Assembly: GCA_963813725.1 (NCBI GenBank)
Contig: CAWFAI010000008.1
Location: 1-64,000, forward strand
Direction: 5' to 3'
DNA from: VGBV01 sp963813725
Lineage (GTDB): Bacteria; Actinomycetota; Thermoleophilia; Solirubrobacterales; 70-9
Length of the DNA: 64,000 nucleotides
Of the stretch, positions 33,676-42,021 are shown one piece after another. Made by a program: the position numbers and the translations under genes. A model generated the notes under the pieces. That model was not told where the DNA came from, did no database searches, and saw only the letters and a list, made by a program, of their open reading frames with translations. The first letter of the stretch is position 1, and the number at the start of each line of letters is the position of its first letter.

Positions 33676-34335
33676 CAGGCCGCCTCAACCCCGGCGCGCC
33701 GCCGAAGGTCCGCGAAGAAGGCCGGCACCTCGCGCTCGATCGCCGGGCCCGCCTGAGATCCCCTCCCAGCTCATCTTGATCGCACCGACCAGCCCGTAGC
33801 ACTCGTCGATCGGGGCGATCACGAACTCGTGCGGCTCGGAGATCCGGTTCACGACAAGCGCCTCGGCGTCCGGCTCGATCCCGGTCAGGATCGGGTTGAG
33901 CTCGCTGAGCTCATCCCAGGCGGGGAGGTCGAGCTCGGACTCGGTCGCCCCCGCCGGGCTCGGGTACATGGCGACGACCGCCTCCGCGACGCTGGAGCGC
34001 ATGAAGAAGGCGAGGCCGATCGGGACCTGCAGCTTGGCCCACAGCTCCTCGGGCAGCTCGAAGTCGTCGAGCCAGACGATGCGGCTGCCGGTCGGGCGCA
34101 GCTCGGGGTCGCCCGAGCGCTGCGCCCAGCAGGTCGCGCAAGCGCACAGGATCCTCCGCTCGGTCAGGTGCAGCAGGTGGCGGTGGCTCTCGGGCAGCTC
34201 GTTGCCGCAAAGCTCGCAGCGCTCTACCCCGGCGCCGCCGTTCCCGTTCGGGTCCGTGGCGCTGGGGCGCGAGAGCCTGCGCAGGCTGGAGACGAGCTCC
34301 GCGCGGCTGCGGCCTGTGCCGTTCGGCTCGCTCAT
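33675..34335 (-). CDS. DUF5947-family hydrogenase-operon protein (apparent frameshift)
   Basis: It begins at ATG 34335, overlapping the previous stop by 4 bp. The body is typical DUF5947: CELCGNELPESHRHLLHL with a CxxC, ILCACATCWAQRSG with CxCxxC, IVWLDDFELPEELWAKLQVPIGLAFFM and a SWEGISGG C-terminal block. An extra base near 33743 disrupts the last 20 or so codons. Removing it gives an ending GPAIEREVPAFFADL and a stop at 33675. The clustered cysteines suggest a metal-binding ribbon. It is another constant but uncharacterised companion of actinobacterial hydrogenases. Confidence 0.78.
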
Positions 34336-35334
34336 GCGGGTGCCGGAACAGCGATCCTGACCGAGCCATCCCCCGGCAGCAGCGGGACGGGCTCGAGCAG
34401 AAGCTTCTCCTCATCCATCGAGCGGCCCGCGCGCGGCAGGTAATAGCGGCGCTCGCACTGGGGACAGGCGAGGACCCCTCCCTTGAGCTCGCCGGCGATG
34501 AGCTCGGACTCGCAGGCGGCGCAGCGGTCGCGGAACGCGAGCAGCGAGCCGCCGACGTTGGCGATCACCACCTTGATTTCGCCCGCGCCGGTCCGGGCCA
34601 TCAGGCCCTCGGCGGGCATCATGCCCTGTGGCAGGTCGACCCAGCCCGCTGAGCCGATCGGCGGAGCGAGGTCGGCGGCGTTGCCTCGTTTCCCGCGGCC
34701 GAGCGCCGAGCCGTTGGCTCCGTCGCCGCCGACATGGACGACGGGTAGGGGCGTGCCCGGAGAGCGCCTCGTCGGCGCGCAGACCCGCGGGTGAGCCCTC
34801 GGCGATCCCCTCCACCTCGAGGCCCGCGAGGTCCGGCGCGGCCTCGTCGAGCGCCTGCTTGATCGCCAGCTCCAGCGTCGAGGCCGAAGCCGGGCAGCCG
34901 TCGCAGCTGCCCTCCAGCCGGAGCCTGGCGACGCCGTGCTCGAGCGAGAGCAGCTTCACGTCGCCGCCGTGGGACTCCATGTAGGGGCGGACGCTGTCGA
35001 GGGCCTCGGCGACCCGCTCCTCGAGCCCGACCGGGTAGAGGTCGTGGATCAACATCAGGCTGGCGACCACCCCGTCCTCGCTGAGCTCGCGGCGTATCGA
35101 CTCGCCGGCCTCGCCCGCGTCCTCCATCGTGCCGAGGATCCGCTGCAGCCCCTCGCCGTAGAGGTCCATGACCGCGGCGAGCAGCTCCTGGGCCGACTCG
35201 CGCGCGGCCGGGTCGGCGATGCGGTCGACTTCGGCCGAGAGGCGCTCCACGCGCTCCATCAGGACCTCGGGGTCGAGAGCCTCCGGGTCGCCCGGGCTGA
35301 TGCCGGGCGACCCGTTCTGGGCATCGGTCGTCAT
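34332..35334 (-). CDS. NifU-like/four-Cys ribbon fusion protein (apparent frameshift)
   Basis: The first 195 residues, from ATG 35334, hold a helical N-terminus and a NifU C-terminal-type domain (VRPYMESHGGDVKLLSLEHG, GSCDGCPAS with the cluster-binding CxxC). One extra G near 34757 breaks the frame. Removing it joins this to a downstream domain with VVIANVGG, CAACESEL and CPQCERRYYL. The latter is annotated Rieske-like in relatives, but here it has CxxC..CxxC and no His ligands, so a rubredoxin/zinc ribbon is more likely. Related Fe-S proteins (HhyE/HucE, as I recall) are proposed to link mycobacterial hydrogenases to the respiratory chain. Confidence 0.75.
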
Positions 35335-35341
35335 CGCCGGA

Positions 35342-37123
35342 TCAGCTCATGCCGGTCGGCGTGTGCTGGACCTTCGTCACCCGACCCTTGCCGGTGTACA
35401 TGTGCACGCCGCAGGGCAGGCACGGGTCGAAGCTCCGCACCGCCCGCATGATGTCGATGCCCTTGAAATTCTCCGGGCCGTTCTCCTCGAATATCGGCGT
35501 GTTCTGGATCGCGTCCTCGTAGGGGCCGGGAGTTCCGTATGTGTCGCGCGGGTTGCTGTTCCACGGCGTCGGCGGGTAGGGCTGGTAGTTCGCCACCTTC
35601 CCGTCGCGGATCACCATGTGGTGGGAGAGCACCCCGCGGGCCGCCTCGCAGAAGCCGACCGAGATGGCGTCGTTCGGAACCTTGAAGTCGTTCCACGACT
35701 TCGTGCGGCCCTCGCGCACCTCCTTCAGCGCTCGCTCCAGGCAGTGCAGCCCGATCAGCGCCGAGTAGGCCTGGTGATAGGTCCGGGCGCGATCGCGCTC
35801 GATCGCGTTCGACTTCTCCGGCACCTTCCACTCCAGCTCCATCTCGGGCTTGGAGGCCGTTCTCGGCAGGGTCATCTGGATCGAGTCCCCGGTCGCCTTC
35901 GCGTAGCCGAAGTCGACGATCCCGGCCTTCGCCGTCACCCACTGGCGGGCGAAGGGGCCGCCGCCGGTGTCGCTGGCGACGTAGGTGTCGTTGCGCGCGT
36001 CGTACATGCGCGGCGACGCGACCCAGCTGTACTTGTCCTGCCAGTCGCGCTTCTGCGGCTTCGGCAGGGTGACCTTGTTCCAGGGATGGCGTTTGTCGAT
36101 CGGGTTCCCGAGCGGGTCCTCGGTGACGAACGTCTCCTCGTCGGTCCAATCGTCGAAATAGGAGCTGCCGAGCAGGATCCGCATCATCCCGTTGATCTCG
36201 ACGAGGTCGGTCGTGACCAGCTCTCCCTTGAACGAGACGCCGGGCGTGATGTAGCGGGCCCGGCCCCAGTCGGTCATCGTCCTGTAGTCGTAGTCGACCA
36301 CGTCGGGGTCATCGAAATAGCCCCAGCAGACCAGGTCGGTGTCGCGGTAGCCGACCATGTCGTACCCCGGCAACTCCTGCAGGAAGAAGTCGTAGAGGTC
36401 GTCGTGCATCGGCACCGAGCGCTTGACGTAGTCGATGTAGCGCATCAGCCGCACGTAGTAATCCGTGCACGTCTGGTGCGTGATATCGACCGTGACCCCG
36501 CCCGGCATGATCGTCGAGGGGTGGGTGTGCCGGCCGCCGAACAGGCAGTACATCTCGCGCGTATAGCGCGCCACCTGGAGGGTCTCCAGGTAGAAGTCGC
36601 CCGTGAACGGGTTCAGCGAGCGCATGATGTCGGCGATCGTCTTGTAGCCGTGGATGTCCGAATGGGGAGCCGCGGTGGACTCCGCCGTCGCCAGCAGCGA
36701 CGGGTTGGTCTCCTTCACCATCTGCTCGCAGAAGTCCACGTTCGCCATGCAGTCGTTGAAGATCGCGTGGTCGAACATGTAGTCCGCCGCCTCGGCCAGG
36801 TTGTAGCCGAGGTCACCGAGCACCGGGGGCTTGACGCCGTAGGCCATGTTCTGGTTCAGGCACGAGGTCGTGCAGTGGTTGTCGCCGCAGATGCCGCAGA
36901 TGCGGCTGGTGATGAAGTGCGTGTCGCGGGGGTCGATGCCCTTCATGAAGATGTCGAAGCCGCGGAAGATCATCGACGTCGACCACGCCTTCTCGACCTT
37001 CTTGGCCTCGAAGTCGATCTCCGTGTGGATCCCGAGGCTGCCGACGATGCGGGTGATCGGGTCCCAGGACATCTCCTTGACCGCGACCTTCTTCTGGGTG
37101 GGGGGCGTCTGTGTGGTTGCCAT
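35342..37123 (-). CDS. hhyL: [NiFe]-hydrogenase large subunit, group 1h type
   Basis: A full-length 593-residue catalytic subunit. The N-terminal L1 motif is RICGICGDNHC (Cys76, Cys79). The C-terminal L2 motif is DPCLPCGVH (Cys568, Cys571, His574), followed by a 19-residue extension that the linked protease should remove. The Ni-Fe site is bound by these four cysteines. Features such as GGRHTHPSTIMPGGV and ITHQTCTDYY are those of the actinobacterial high-affinity group 1h (formerly group 5) enzymes that oxidise H2 at atmospheric levels with oxygen tolerance. The upstream small subunit is separated by 29 bp. Confidence 0.96.
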   Translation of the reverse strand: MATTQTPPTQKKVAVKEMSWDPITRIVGSLGIHTEIDFEAKKVEKAWSTSMIFRGFDIFMKGIDPRDTHFITSRICGICGDNHCTTSCLNQNMAYGVKPPVLGDLGYNLAEAADYMFDHAIFNDCMANVDFCEQMVKETNPSLLATAESTAAPHSDIHGYKTIADIMRSLNPFTGDFYLETLQVARYTREMYCLFGGRHTHPSTIMPGGVTVDITHQTCTDYYVRLMRYIDYVKRSVPMHDDLYDFFLQELPGYDMVGYRDTDLVCWGYFDDPDVVDYDYRTMTDWGRARYITPGVSFKGELVTTDLVEINGMMRILLGSSYFDDWTDEETFVTEDPLGNPIDKRHPWNKVTLPKPQKRDWQDKYSWVASPRMYDARNDTYVASDTGGGPFARQWVTAKAGIVDFGYAKATGDSIQMTLPRTASKPEMELEWKVPEKSNAIERDRARTYHQAYSALIGLHCLERALKEVREGRTKSWNDFKVPNDAISVGFCEAARGVLSHHMVIRDGKVANYQPYPPTPWNSNPRDTYGTPGPYEDAIQNTPIFEENGPENFKGIDIMRAVRSFDPCLPCGVHMYTGKGRVTKVQHTPTGMS

Positions 37124-37152
37124 CTGTTCTCTCTCCTATCCGAAGGTCGTGG

Positions 37153-38242
37153 TCAGGATCCGGGCGGGGCGTAGCCGGCGGACCGGGACTTGTAGCCCGT
37201 CTTCAGCTCCCCGCCCCGAGTGCGCCACTCGGGCTCGCGGTCGTACTTGTTGCGCATGTTGCGCTTCCGTCCCCAGCGGACGAGCGGCCCGTAGGTGAAC
37301 TTGAGCATGTTCGCGCTCAGCTTCCCGTAGGCGTCCTCGTCCATGAAGGGCATGTACTTGTCGGGGAACCCGGGCATCGTGCAGGCCATGCAGATGCCGC
37401 CGACGTTGGGACAGCCGCCGACGCCGCTCTGCCAGCCGCGAACCGGCACGTTGCACTTCACCACCGGGCCCTTGCAGCCCAGCTTCACCAGGCAGCGGTG
37501 ATCGGAGCCGTACTCGGTCGCGAACTCGCCCTGCTCGGAGAAGCCGGCGCGGTTGCAGCCCTCGCGCACCGTGCGCCCGAACAGCCACTTCGGCCGCAGC
37601 GCCTCGTCGAGCTCGGGCACCGGCGCCCGGCCGGCGAGGTGCAGCGCCAGATACAGCAGCGCCTCGGTCGTGTTGTCGGGCTGCGCCGGGCAGCCGGGGA
37701 TGCAGACCACCGGCAGGTCGGCCGAGGACTTCCAGTCCCAGCCGAGGTAGTCCGGCAGGCCCATCGCCCCGGTCGGGTTGTTCTTCATCGCGGGGATGCC
37801 GCCGTAGGTGGCGCAGGTGCCGAGCGCCACCACGGCCGCGGCCTTGGGCGCCAGGCGGTCGACCCACTCGTTCGTCGTGATCGGCTGACCGCGTGGAGGG
37901 ATCGGTCCCCATCGCGGACCAGTGGCCCTCGCCGCTCAGTTCTTCGTTCGGGATCGAGCCCTCCACCACCAGCACGAACGGATCGAGCTTGCCGGCCTCG
38001 GCGTCGTACCAGGCCTGCATGAACTCGTCCCCGACCTCGTAGGCGAGCACGGGGTTGTGGACGATCACCTTCGGCATCCCGGGGATCGCCTGGGTGACGA
38101 TGTCCTCCAGGCTCGGGTTGACCGCCGAGGTCATCGCGACGGAGTCGCCGTCGCAGCCGAGGCCGGTTGTCATCCAGATCACGTGCGCCTCGACCGCCTC
38201 GGTCGTGGCCTGATCCGGTACGAACTCCGTCGCTGGTGCCAT
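37153..38242 (-). CDS. hhyS: [NiFe]-hydrogenase small subunit, group 1h type (apparent frameshift)
   Basis: It starts at ATG 38242; one extra base near 37891 breaks the frame. Removing it restores DPSTGQPITTNEWVDRLAPK and a protein of about 362 residues ending at 37153. The proximal-cluster motif GLGCDGD has Cys30 and Asp33 in the position usually held by Cys, the 3Cys-1Asp ligation reported for group 1h enzymes. Further cluster ligands are in LGTCATYGG, IPGCPAQ, HRCLVKLGCKGPVVKC and GGCPNVGGICMAC. There is no Tat signal, so the enzyme is expected inside the cell. It relays electrons from HhyL to the acceptor. Confidence 0.92.
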
Positions 38243-38300
38243 CTCTCCTCCTCGCGTTACGGCTTCTGTTCAGTCATCAAAGGCTCCACAACACGCTCCA

Positions 38301-39389
38301 TCAGCAGATCCTCGGCAGCGGGTCGCCGACGAGCTGGTCCATCACCCGCCGCCCACCAAAGGCGGTCTCGACCAGGACCATCCCCGGCGGCTCGGTGCGC
38401 ACCTCGCCGATCTCGGTCGCCCGCTCGCAGCCGGGTGCCGAGCGCAGCGCCTCCAGCGCTCGGTCGGCGGCGTCCGGCGCGACGAAGGCGACGAACACGC
38501 CCTCGTTGGCGATGTACATCGGATCGATTCCCAGCATCTCGGCGGCACCGACGACGGCGGGCTGCACCGGGACGTCGCCCTCCGAGACCGTCATCGCCAC
38601 CCGCGAGGCGCGCGCGAGCTCGTTCAGGACCGAGGCGACGCCGCCCCTCGTCGCGTCGCGCATGCAGCGCACCGAGGGGCCGACCGCCTCCAGCAGACCG
38701 TCTACTGCGGGCCACAGTGAACGTGTGTCCGACTCGATCTCCGCCTGGAGGTCGAACTCCCCGCGCGAGAGCATGATCGCCGTTCCGTGCTCGCCGATCG
38801 GGCCCGAGACGAGGATGCGGTCTCCTGGCTCGAGCGCCGAGGTCGAGAGCTCGGCGCGATCGTCGATGCGCCCGACGCCCGCGGTGCAGAGATACATCTG
38901 GTCGCAGGCCCCGCGCTCGACGACCTTGGTGTCGCCGGCGACGACCTCGACGCTGGCCGTCTCGGCGGCGGTCGCCATCGCCTCGACCTCGGCGCGCAGC
39001 ACGTCCGAGGGCAAGCCCTCCTCGAGCACCATTGACAGGGTCAGCGCCAGCGGCTGGGCCCCCGCCACCGCCAGGTCGTTGACGGTCCCGTTGACCGCGA
39101 GCTCGCCGATCGAGCCTCCGGGGAAGCGAATCGGCTTGACGACGAAGCTGTCCGTGGTCATCGCCAGGCCGGTGCCGTCGACGCTGACCGTCCCCGAGTC
39201 GCCCATCTCGGCGCCGGTCTCCGACCCGAAGGCCGGCACCAGCAGGCCCTCGATCAGCGTCTGCGTCGCCTTGCCACCCGCTCCGTGGGCCATCGTGATC
39301 TGCTCATCCTTGAAGCGCGCCGGCTTCGAGCGTGCCGTCTCGATGATCCCCAGGATCTTCTGCTCGCGGTCTGAGACGGCCTCGGCCAT
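38301..39389 (-). CDS. hypE: Hydrogenase maturation protein HypE
   Basis: A 362-residue PurM-like ATPase from ATG 39389. AHGAGGKATQTLIEG near the N-terminus, DSFVVKPIRFPGG, ELAVNGTVNDLAVAGA and GDTKVVERG are the conserved ATP-binding blocks. The protein ends in PRIC, the C-terminal Cys that receives the carbamoyl group from HypF and is dehydrated to thiocyanate, the source of CN for the active site. It overlaps hypD by one base and leads into hhyS 58 bp downstream. The length is typical. Confidence 0.96.
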   Translation of the reverse strand: MAEAVSDREQKILGIIETARSKPARFKDEQITMAHGAGGKATQTLIEGLLVPAFGSETGAEMGDSGTVSVDGTGLAMTTDSFVVKPIRFPGGSIGELAVNGTVNDLAVAGAQPLALTLSMVLEEGLPSDVLRAEVEAMATAAETASVEVVAGDTKVVERGACDQMYLCTAGVGRIDDRAELSTSALEPGDRILVSGPIGEHGTAIMLSRGEFDLQAEIESDTRSLWPAVDGLLEAVGPSVRCMRDATRGGVASVLNELARASRVAMTVSEGDVPVQPAVVGAAEMLGIDPMYIANEGVFVAFVAPDAADRALEALRSAPGCERATEIGEVRTEPPGMVLVETAFGGRRVMDQLVGDPLPRIC

Positions 39390-40510
39390 CAGACGACCTC
39401 CTTCTCGCGCGCGAAGCGGCCGTAGTTGTAGTAGGCGGCGCAGGCGCCCTCCGGCGAGACCATGCAGGTCCCGATCGCGTGCTCGGGGGTGCAGGCGGTG
39501 CCGAACACCTTGCACTCCCAGGGCTTGATCACGCCCTTCAGCACCTCGCCGCACTGGCAGGCCTTGGGGTCCGCGACCCGGACGCCCGGCACGCTCCAGC
39601 GCTGCTCGGCATCGAGGTCGGCGTAGGCGTCCGAGAGCCGCAGCGCGCTCTGGGAGATGAAACCGAGGCCCCGCCATTCGAAATGCGGGCGCAGCTCGAA
39701 CACCTCGGACATCACCTTCAGGGCCGCGAGGTTGCCCTCGTAGGGGACGACCCGCGCGTACTGGTTCTCGACCTCTGCTCTGCCTTCGGCGAGCTGGGTG
39801 AGGATCATGTGGATCGACTGCAGTATGTCGAGCGGCTCGAAGCCCGAGACCACGATCGGCTTGCCGTAGTCGGCGGGAATGAACTCGAGCGGCCTCGCGC
39901 CGACGACGGTGGAGACGTGCCCGGGGCCGATGAAGCCGTCCAGCCGCAGGTCGGGCGAGTCGAGCAGCGCCCGCAGCGGCGGCACGATCGTGACGTGGTT
40001 GCACATGCAGAAGAAGTTGGGTACGCCCTCGGCCTTCGCCCGCTTCAGGGTCAGCGCGGTCGAGGGCGCGGTCGTCTCGAAGCCGATCGCGAAGAAGACC
40101 ACGTCCCGGTCCGGGTTCTGCTTGGCGATCCGCAGCGCGTCAAGCGGCGAGTAGACCATGCGGATGTCGGCCCCGTCGGCCTTGGCGTCGGTGAAGGTCT
40201 TCTCCGAGCCCGGCACCCGCATCATGTCGCCGAAGCAAGCGAAGATGACGCCGTCTTCGTGGGCCATCGAAATGCCGTCGTCGATGCGGCCCATCGGCAT
40301 CACGCAGACCGGGCACCCCGGCCCGTGCACCAGCTCGACGTTCTCGGGAAGCAGGTCGTCGAGCCCGTACTTGTAGATGGAGTGGGTGTGCCCGCCGCAG
40401 ACCTCCATCAGCTTGTAGTGGCGGCCCGGCTCCACCGCGGCCAGGATCTCCCCGGCGAGCGCCTGTCCGAGCTCGGCGTCGCGGTACTCGTCGACGTACT
40501 TCAGGCTCAT
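39389..40510 (-). CDS. hypD: Hydrogenase maturation protein HypD
   Basis: A 373-residue protein from ATG 40510, ATGA-overlapped with the preceding HypC-like gene. It has all HypD signatures: MEVCGGHTHSIYKYG, VHGPGCPVCVMP with the redox CxxC, FAIGFETTAPSTA and CNHVTIVPP. The C-terminal 4Fe-4S ligands are CQCGEVLKG, WECKVFGTACTPEHAIGTCMVS and GACAAYY. With HypC it forms the scaffold that assembles Fe(CN)2CO before transfer to the large subunit. Confidence 0.97.
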   Translation of the reverse strand: MSLKYVDEYRDAELGQALAGEILAAVEPGRHYKLMEVCGGHTHSIYKYGLDDLLPENVELVHGPGCPVCVMPMGRIDDGISMAHEDGVIFACFGDMMRVPGSEKTFTDAKADGADIRMVYSPLDALRIAKQNPDRDVVFFAIGFETTAPSTALTLKRAKAEGVPNFFCMCNHVTIVPPLRALLDSPDLRLDGFIGPGHVSTVVGARPLEFIPADYGKPIVVSGFEPLDILQSIHMILTQLAEGRAEVENQYARVVPYEGNLAALKVMSEVFELRPHFEWRGLGFISQSALRLSDAYADLDAEQRWSVPGVRVADPKACQCGEVLKGVIKPWECKVFGTACTPEHAIGTCMVSPEGACAAYYNYGRFAREKEVV

Positions 40511-40752
40511 GCCGCCACCTCGCTCCCGAGCGAGGCGATCGCGGTGCCGGCGTGCACGAGCAGCACGTCCCCCTCGCTCACCGGAGTCACCAGGGCGATC
40601 TCGACGGTCTCCCGCGCGCCGTCCTCCCCACGCTCGCAGAGGGCGAGCTCGCGCTCGCGGTCGATACGGACGACGCGCAGCTCCACCGCCTCGTCCCCGC
40701 AAGTGATGCACCCCTCTTGGTGATCACAGCTGGGCCCGAGGCGGTCACTCAT
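40507..40752 (-). CDS. HypC/HupF-like chaperone paralogue
   Basis: An 81-residue protein with a HypC-like beta-barrel pattern (VELRVVRIDRERELALC, VEIALVTPVSEGDVLLVHAGTAIASL). It lacks the Met-Cys2 start that makes canonical HypC active. Instead it has CDHQEGCITCGDE near the N-terminus, three cysteines able to bind iron or zinc. This second HypC-type protein is typical of actinobacterial group 1h operons (often called HupF/HypC). It may be a large-subunit-specific chaperone while the canonical HypC serves HypD. The stop overlaps hypD by 4 bp. Confidence 0.8.
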   Translation of the reverse strand: MSDRLGPSCDHQEGCITCGDEAVELRVVRIDRERELALCERGEDGARETVEIALVTPVSEGDVLLVHAGTAIASLGSEVAA

Positions 40753-40786
40753 CTCGGCTCTGCTCCCCGGGGCGGGCGGTGGGCGG

Positions 40787-41065
40787 TCATTCGATCACGC
40801 TCGCCTTCAGCTCCTCGAGTTCCTGCTCGTAATCCTGCCCCATGCCCTCGAGCATGCGGCGGGTTGCGATCGCCTCCTCCTCGTCGATCTTGGAGAGCGC
40901 GAACCCGACGTGAATCAGCACCCAGTCTCCGGCGTCGACGCCCTCGCCCTCTTCGTCGAGCAGGCCGATGTTGACGTTGCGCTGGACACCGGCCACGTCC
41001 ACCTTCGCGAGGCGGTTCTCCTCGTCGACTACCTCGACCACGTGGCCCGGGATCGCCAGGCACAT
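40787..41065 (-). CDS. hypC: Hydrogenase maturation chaperone HypC
   Basis: A 92-residue canonical HypC starting MCLAIPG; the Cys2 exposed after Met removal binds iron and HypD. The barrel core VVEVVDEENRLAKVDVAGVQRNVNIGLL and GDWVLIHVGFALSKIDEEEA are family-typical, with a somewhat long Glu-rich C-terminal helix. It is the first gene of the operon, preceded by 171 bp that hold the probable operon promoter and two palindromes. An AGAGGAG-like ribosome-binding site lies upstream of the ATG. Confidence 0.95.
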   Translation of the reverse strand: MCLAIPGHVVEVVDEENRLAKVDVAGVQRNVNIGLLDEEGEGVDAGDWVLIHVGFALSKIDEEEAIATRRMLEGMGQDYEQELEELKASVIE

Positions 41066-41112
41066 CCGGAACTCCTCTCACTCCGTTTCGGTCTGCCCAG
41101 TTTTCACTAGAA

Positions 41113-41124
41113 GACCGATCGGTC
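41113..41124. promoter_or_regulatory. Palindrome GACCGATCGGTC upstream of hypC
   Basis: This perfect 12-bp palindrome lies 48 bp upstream of the hypC start. It resembles TetR-family operators of the AGACCG-CGGTCT kind, such as the NemR box. The TetR gene at the far end of this operon is the natural candidate ligand-responsive binder. Confidence 0.45.
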
Positions 41125-41182
41125 ACGGACCCTATGTTCTGTTCCCGTTGCTTTCAAGCGCGACAAAAACAGTCGGAATACG

Positions 41183-41196
41183 TTAGGGCTACCTAA
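41183..41196. promoter_or_regulatory. Inverted repeat TTAGGGCTACCTAA
   Basis: TTAGG and CCTAA arms flank GCTA between the divergent hypC and 41237 genes. The half-sites recall DtxR/IdeR boxes, but the spacing is shorter than the 19-bp consensus, so the assignment is weak. Confidence 0.25.
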
Positions 41197-41236
41197 TCAG
41201 CGTGCCGAGGCCGCCGTCGAGTGAGACAATCGCGAC

Positions 41237-41593
41237 ATGAGCCGGGCCAGCGCCAGCGCCCTCGAGGCCAAGGTCTACGACGGCGAGTCCTACCGCCCCT
41301 TCGGCGAGCTCAGCGCCGAGGACGCGGATGGCCGCGCCACCGAGCTGCGCGACGCGACGGGCTTCGGGCCGACGATGCGAGTCCGTCCGGTGGCCCAGGG
41401 CTGGGGCGAGCTGGCCAAGCTGATGCGCGAGCGCGAGGCCGCCACCGTCTCAGAGCTCGACGACGACACCGTCGCTGATTTCGCCGAGCGGCTCTGGGTG
41501 GTGCAGCCAGGCGGCAGCTTGATGCAGGACCCGAAACCCGAGCCCCCGGAGGATCCCGACGGCGGAGCTCAGGCCCAGGACATCGGCTCGTAG
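41237..41593 (+). CDS. Hypothetical protein (118 aa)
   Basis: A soluble 118-residue protein divergent from the hydrogenase operon. It is acidic, with KVYDGESYRPFGELSAEDADGRATELRDATGFGP at the N-terminus, WGELAKLMREREAATVSELDDDTVADFAERLWVV in the middle, and a disordered Pro/Glu/Asp tail. There are no Cys, signal peptide or membrane segments. I do not recognise the family. Its last 25 bp overlap the convergent cupin gene. Whether it belongs functionally with the hydrogenase is unknown; it shares the regulatory gap. Confidence 0.65.
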   Translation: MSRASASALEAKVYDGESYRPFGELSAEDADGRATELRDATGFGPTMRVRPVAQGWGELAKLMREREAATVSELDDDTVADFAERLWVVQPGGSLMQDPKPEPPEDPDGGAQAQDIGS

Positions 41594-41943
41594 CCGCTGC
41601 CCACGGGTACGCCGATCAGCAGGGCGCGCACGGTCGCGCTGGAGTCGTTCCGGATCGTGCGCTTCACCGACGGGGAGAAGCGAGCGAAGGTACCGGCCGG
41701 AGCAGGGCTTTCATCTCCGTCGCTGACGAGCACCCCTTCCCCCTCGAGGATCGCGAACACCTCCTCCTGATCGTCCCCCGCGTGGTCGTGCTCGGGCAGC
41801 GCTCCCCCGGGCTCGATCTCGACCACGTTGAAGCCGAACGCCTCGGCGCCCAGCGACTTGCGCGCCAGGTGCCAGGTGCAGCCGCCGGAGCCCTCCATCG
41901 CCTCGAAGTCGTGCCAGTCCTTGACCGTGTAGCCCTCTGACAT
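41569..41943 (-). CDS. Small cupin-domain protein
   Basis: A 124-residue single-domain cupin. Motif 1 is GGALPEHDHAGDDQEEVFAILEGEG (H-x-H and the downstream Glu for metal binding), and motif 2 is around PAGTFARFSPSVKRTIRN, where the usual His is replaced by a Ser/Val/Lys stretch. The fold is secure; the metal site is incomplete, so it may be a sensor or isomerase rather than a dioxygenase. It lies between two small plus-strand genes and appears monocistronic. Confidence 0.82.
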   Translation of the reverse strand: MSEGYTVKDWHDFEAMEGSGGCTWHLARKSLGAEAFGFNVVEIEPGGALPEHDHAGDDQEEVFAILEGEGVLVSDGDESPAPAGTFARFSPSVKRTIRNDSSATVRALLIGVPVGSGYEPMSWA

Positions 41944-42021
41944 CTGACCCTCCTCGGTTGCTGTTCGCCGGACGCGGCCTTTCCTTGTGGTCGCGCGCCC
42001 GCGACCTTATTCTCTCGCGTG

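Noticed and set aside
34332..34622. Rieske [2Fe-2S] domain after the NifU-like part
   Set aside because: The visible ligands are CxxC and CxxC with no His pair, so a rubredoxin or zinc-ribbon type is more likely.
37136..38242. Programmed ribosomal frameshift in hhyS
   Set aside because: No slippery heptamer or downstream structure is evident, and similar single-base breaks occur in many unrelated genes nearby.
41183..41196. IdeR/DtxR iron box upstream of the hydrogenase operon
   Set aside because: The TTAGG/CCTAA arms are right, but the 4-bp spacing does not fit the 19-bp IdeR consensus. It is kept only as a low-confidence inverted repeat.
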